A stretch of DNA of 7,590 nt from Oscillospiraceae bacterium (lineage in GTDB: Bacteria; Bacillota_A; Clostridia; Oscillospirales; Oscillospiraceae). The notes under the pieces are model-generated. The model worked only from the letters and a program-made list of their open reading frames with translations, was not told where the DNA came from and searched no databases. Below are positions 5,587 to 7,590 of this stretch, piece by piece (within the stretch, counting starts at the first letter, position 1; the number at the start of each line of letters is the position of its first letter). The stretch spans positions 1 through 7,590 of the forward strand of contig JAFWOX010000001.1 in NCBI GenBank assembly GCA_017545325.1, written 5' to 3'. The position numbers were made by a program, and so were the translations under genes.

Positions 5587-7386
5587 ATGAAACGCGCACT
5601 GACCCTGATCCTGGCCCTGCTGCTGGCGGTTTCCCTGTTCGCCGGCTGCGGCGGCGGCGCCTCCACGCCCGCGACCCAGGCGCCTGCCACCCAGGCCCCG
5701 GCAACAAAGGCTCCGGTGACCCAGGCCCCGGCGACCCAGGCTCCCGCCGCCACGGAAGCCCCCCAGGAGACCGAAGCGCCCCCCGAGGAACCCGGTCTGC
5801 CCTTCGCGGTGGATGAAAACGGCATCGCCACGGAGCAGTACAACTGGCCCCTGCCCCTGACGGAAAACGACAAGCCCTTCACCTACTGGACCTGCTGCTG
5901 GACCCCCGAATACCTGCCGGAGGACGGCTTCGGCGCCACGGAGCTGCCCATGGAGGCCCAGAAGCGCACCGGCGTGAACGTGGAATACGTTCTGGCCCCC
6001 ACCACCAGCCGGAACGAGGCCTTCTCCGTCATGCTGGCGGCGGACGACCTCTGCGACATGTGCTGCAACGCCTCCAGCTACTACCCCGGCACCGTGGTGG
6101 AGATGGTGGAGGACGGCTACTTCGTCAATGTTTACGACTACCGGGAGTACATGCCCAACTACCTGTGGCACGTCACCTATGAGTACCCGGAGGATACGGA
6201 TACCCGCTCCCGGGTCTATTATTACAAGGACTTTGTCCCCATCGTGTACAGCCTCGCCATCAAGTTCGGCGAGATGATCGGCGGCTACACCATCCGGGAG
6301 GACCTGATGGATCAGGTGGGCATGAAGATCGACGATCTGATCTATTGGGAGGACTGGGAAAACGCCCTCATGGCCATCAAGGTGGCGGACAACAATATCG
6401 AATACCCCCTCTGGTTCGCCCGCACCCTGGAGCTGGGCAACTACTGGCAGTGGCATTCCTACGGCAGCATGACCGCCATCCCCACCACCGCCCTGCCCTC
6501 CGTCTACCTGAAGGACGGCCAGGTGCAGCTGGGCTGCACCACCCCCGAGGACCTGACCCTCATGCAGCAGATGAACAAGTGGTACGGCATGGGCCTCATC
6601 ACCCCCAACTGGACCGCCTATTCCACCCCCAACGACTATGCCGAGGAAATGAACACGGACCAGGTGGCCTGCACCTATAACGGCGCCACCAACCTGCCCG
6701 AGGCGGACGGCCACTGCACCAACCCCAACTGCCGCTGGAAGGCCATGCAGAAGCCCGTGCTGGAGGAAGGGCAGATCTTCCATGTGGGCAAGAGCCGGGT
6801 CCGCACCGGCACCGGCAACTGCAGCTTCTCCGCCGCCTGCTACGACCTGCCCACCGCCATGAAATGGATCGACTACCGCTACAGCCCCGAGGGCTATGAG
6901 CTCTACACCTACGGTCCCGAGGGCATCATCTGCTACACGGATGAGAACGGCCAGCGGCACAACACCGACTGGGCCCTGAACAACCCCGACGGGAAGGCCC
7001 TCACCTGGCTGGCCTTCATCTACTCCATGGACGCCTTCGTGGATCCCGCCCTGGCGGATACGGAGACCAAGCTCTTCAACCCCGCCGGGGACAAGGCCCG
7101 GGTCGCCATCGCCTACTGGACGGACTGGCTGAACGAGCACTATGACGCCGCCGGCCTCTACCCCGTGGGCGCGAACCTCACCACCGAGCAGAGCGAGGAG
7201 ATCTCCCAGTACCGCAATGAGCTGGCCACCTACATCGCCGAAAACTTCAGCATGTTCATGGACGGCACCAAGCCCTTCAGCGAATGGGACAACTACGTGG
7301 AGACCCTCCGCAGCATCGGCCTGGACGAGGTCACCCGGATCTATCAGGATGCCTACGAGGACTATCTGCAGCGGGAAGCTGCGTGA
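5587..7386 (+). CDS. Lipoprotein substrate-binding protein of an ABC importer (extracellular solute-binding family 1)
   Basis: A 599-residue exported lipoprotein. Residues 1-21 are a signal peptide: basic MKR, a Leu/Ala-rich core and the lipobox LFAGC with lipid-bearing C21. Residues 22 to about 70 are a low-complexity linker of Ala-Thr-Gln-Ala-Pro repeats and then Glu/Pro-rich sequence, a tether from membrane to binding domain. The remainder resembles the large clostridial and Paenibacillus binding proteins related to LipO/YtcQ: 'PLPLTENDKPFTYW' opens the domain and 'YIAENFSMFMDGTKPFSEWDNYV' type sequence closes it. Such proteins usually feed oligosaccharides to UgpA/UgpE-like permeases, but the ligand cannot be read here. 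Many aromatic residues would suit sugar stacking. Thirteen cysteines (21, 103, 104, 156, 159, 160, 317, 362, 377, 382, 412, 418, 449) are unusually many. The ATG has AAGGAG at 5574-5579, 7 bases upstream. No permease genes are adjacent; the gene is a single unit with its own promoter and terminator. Confidence 0.9.
   Translation: MKRALTLILALLLAVSLFAGCGGGASTPATQAPATQAPATKAPVTQAPATQAPAATEAPQETEAPPEEPGLPFAVDENGIATEQYNWPLPLTENDKPFTYWTCCWTPEYLPEDGFGATELPMEAQKRTGVNVEYVLAPTTSRNEAFSVMLAADDLCDMCCNASSYYPGTVVEMVEDGYFVNVYDYREYMPNYLWHVTYEYPEDTDTRSRVYYYKDFVPIVYSLAIKFGEMIGGYTIREDLMDQVGMKIDDLIYWEDWENALMAIKVADNNIEYPLWFARTLELGNYWQWHSYGSMTAIPTTALPSVYLKDGQVQLGCTTPEDLTLMQQMNKWYGMGLITPNWTAYSTPNDYAEEMNTDQVACTYNGATNLPEADGHCTNPNCRWKAMQKPVLEEGQIFHVGKSRVRTGTGNCSFSAACYDLPTAMKWIDYRYSPEGYELYTYGPEGIICYTDENGQRHNTDWALNNPDGKALTWLAFIYSMDAFVDPALADTETKLFNPAGDKARVAIAYWTDWLNEHYDAAGLYPVGANLTTEQSEEISQYRNELATYIAENFSMFMDGTKPFSEWDNYVETLRSIGLDEVTRIYQDAYEDYLQREAA
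5671..5745 (+). repeat. Five tandem 15-base units encoding the lipoprotein linker
   Basis: Five in-frame units of 15 bases encode ATQAP, ATQAP, ATKAP, VTQAP and ATQAP (residues 29-53). A degenerate sixth unit (AATEAP) and a seventh (QETEAP) follow to 5781. The copies differ mostly at third positions, so the peptide is kept while the DNA has drifted. The repeat likely forms a flexible, extended, possibly O-glycosylated spacer through the cell wall; the glycosylation idea is inference from the Thr/Pro content. Confidence 0.85.
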
Positions 7387-7424
7387 GCGGGGTTTTCCGG
7401 CAGATATACGCATGAACCCAATCG

Positions 7425-7455
7425 GGAGCGCCTCATCCGAGGCGCTCCTGTTTTT
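7425..7455 (+). terminator. Intrinsic terminator after the binding-protein gene
   Basis: GGAGCGCCT at 7425-7433 pairs perfectly with AGGCGCTCC at 7440-7448 around a 6-base loop, extendable by a G-T and a C-G pair. It is followed by TTTTT at 7451-7455. It lies 38 bases after the stop codon, ending the unit before any permease gene could be co-transcribed. Confidence 0.88.
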
Positions 7456-7531
7456 GTCTGCATCTCCGGTTTATTCTATCCGGGGTTATCTCCAGCGAGG
7501 GATGTTTTTCTGCCGTTGTCATCGTTTAGCT

Positions 7532-7583
7532 GCCTCCGGCGGCCCGGTTTCTCATGCGCGAGAGAAAACGGGCCGCCGGAGGC
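7532..7583. repeat. Near-perfect 22-base inverted repeat of unresolved role
   Basis: The arm at 7532-7553 is the reverse complement of 7562-7583 with one mismatch in 22 positions, around an 8-base loop. The stem is GC-rich (GCCTCCGGCGGCCC core). No T-run follows on either strand within the window: the + side continues CATGAAA to the edge and the - side continues AGCTAAACG. It may be a terminator whose tract lies outside the window, a REP-like dispersed palindrome, or an RNA structural element. The stretch 7457-7531 before it shows no gene or clear promoter. Confidence 0.75.
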
Positions 7584-7590
7584 CATGAAA

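Noticed and set aside
5408..5590. A possible 60-residue small gene between the methyltransferase-like and binding-protein genes
   Set aside because: It runs through the terminator stem, the promoter and the ribosome binding site of the next gene and has no ribosome binding site of its own.
5509..7413. A 634-residue open frame on the - strand opposite the binding-protein gene
   Set aside because: Same codon-alignment effect. The + strand frame has a signal peptide, lipobox, ribosome binding site, promoter and terminator; the - strand frame has none.
7578..7590. GGAGG followed by ATG at 7585 as the start of a new gene
   Set aside because: The spacing is only two bases, the GGAGG is part of the palindrome stem, and the window ends two codons later.
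1..7590. CRISPR array, tRNA/rRNA, insertion sequence or phage genes
   Set aside because: I found no regularly spaced repeats, tRNA-like cloverleaf, transposase or phage-type protein. The only tandem repeats are in the lipoprotein linker and the operator pair.

Overview
The window carries five protein-coding genes, all on the + strand, in three transcription units. High GC content (about 60-65% by eye), strong AGGAGG-type ribosome binding sites, GTG and TTG starts, a MarR/ABC/ABC efflux operon and a lipoprotein binding protein with an Ala-Thr-Gln-Ala-Pro linker suggest a GC-rich member of the Clostridia, perhaps Oscillospiraceae-like. That placement is inference from style; there is no rRNA or marker gene here. 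The codons TTA, CTA and TCA are not used in any of the five genes.

Unit 1 (about 204-4323) is a MarR-family regulator followed by two half-size ABC exporters, coupled by a 4-base overlap and a 15-base gap. The two ABC proteins form a textbook heterodimeric pair. The first has a weakened nucleotide site (Asp for the catalytic Glu, Gln for the switch His) and an intact LSGGQ signature. The second has intact Walker and switch residues and a degenerate ISKGQ signature. Upstream of the regulator are two copies of an inverted repeat, AGTTG-N7-CAACT, centred 22 bases apart. The second covers the -35 box of a well-formed promoter, so the regulator probably represses its own operon, with release by a compound the pump exports.

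Unit 2 (about 4341-5445) is a single gene with its own promoter and a strong terminator. It encodes a protein of the uroporphyrinogen decarboxylase superfamily that resembles corrinoid/cobalamin methyltransferases rather than HemE. It keeps a His-x-Cys pair, but glycine stands where the third zinc cysteine of MtaA-type enzymes would be expected. No corrinoid protein or partner enzyme is in the window.

Unit 3 (about 5468-7455) is a single gene with its own promoter and terminator. It encodes a large lipoprotein substrate-binding protein of an ABC importer, with a repetitive Pro/Thr-rich linker and unusually many cysteines. No permease is adjacent within the window. The last 60 bases hold a near-perfect 22-base inverted repeat of unknown role.

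Nothing here is clearly a new system. The best leads are the tandem operator/promoter arrangement, the Gly/Arg-rich insert in the first ABC ATPase, the cysteine-rich orphan binding protein, the missing zinc cysteine in the methyltransferase-like protein, and the terminal palindrome.
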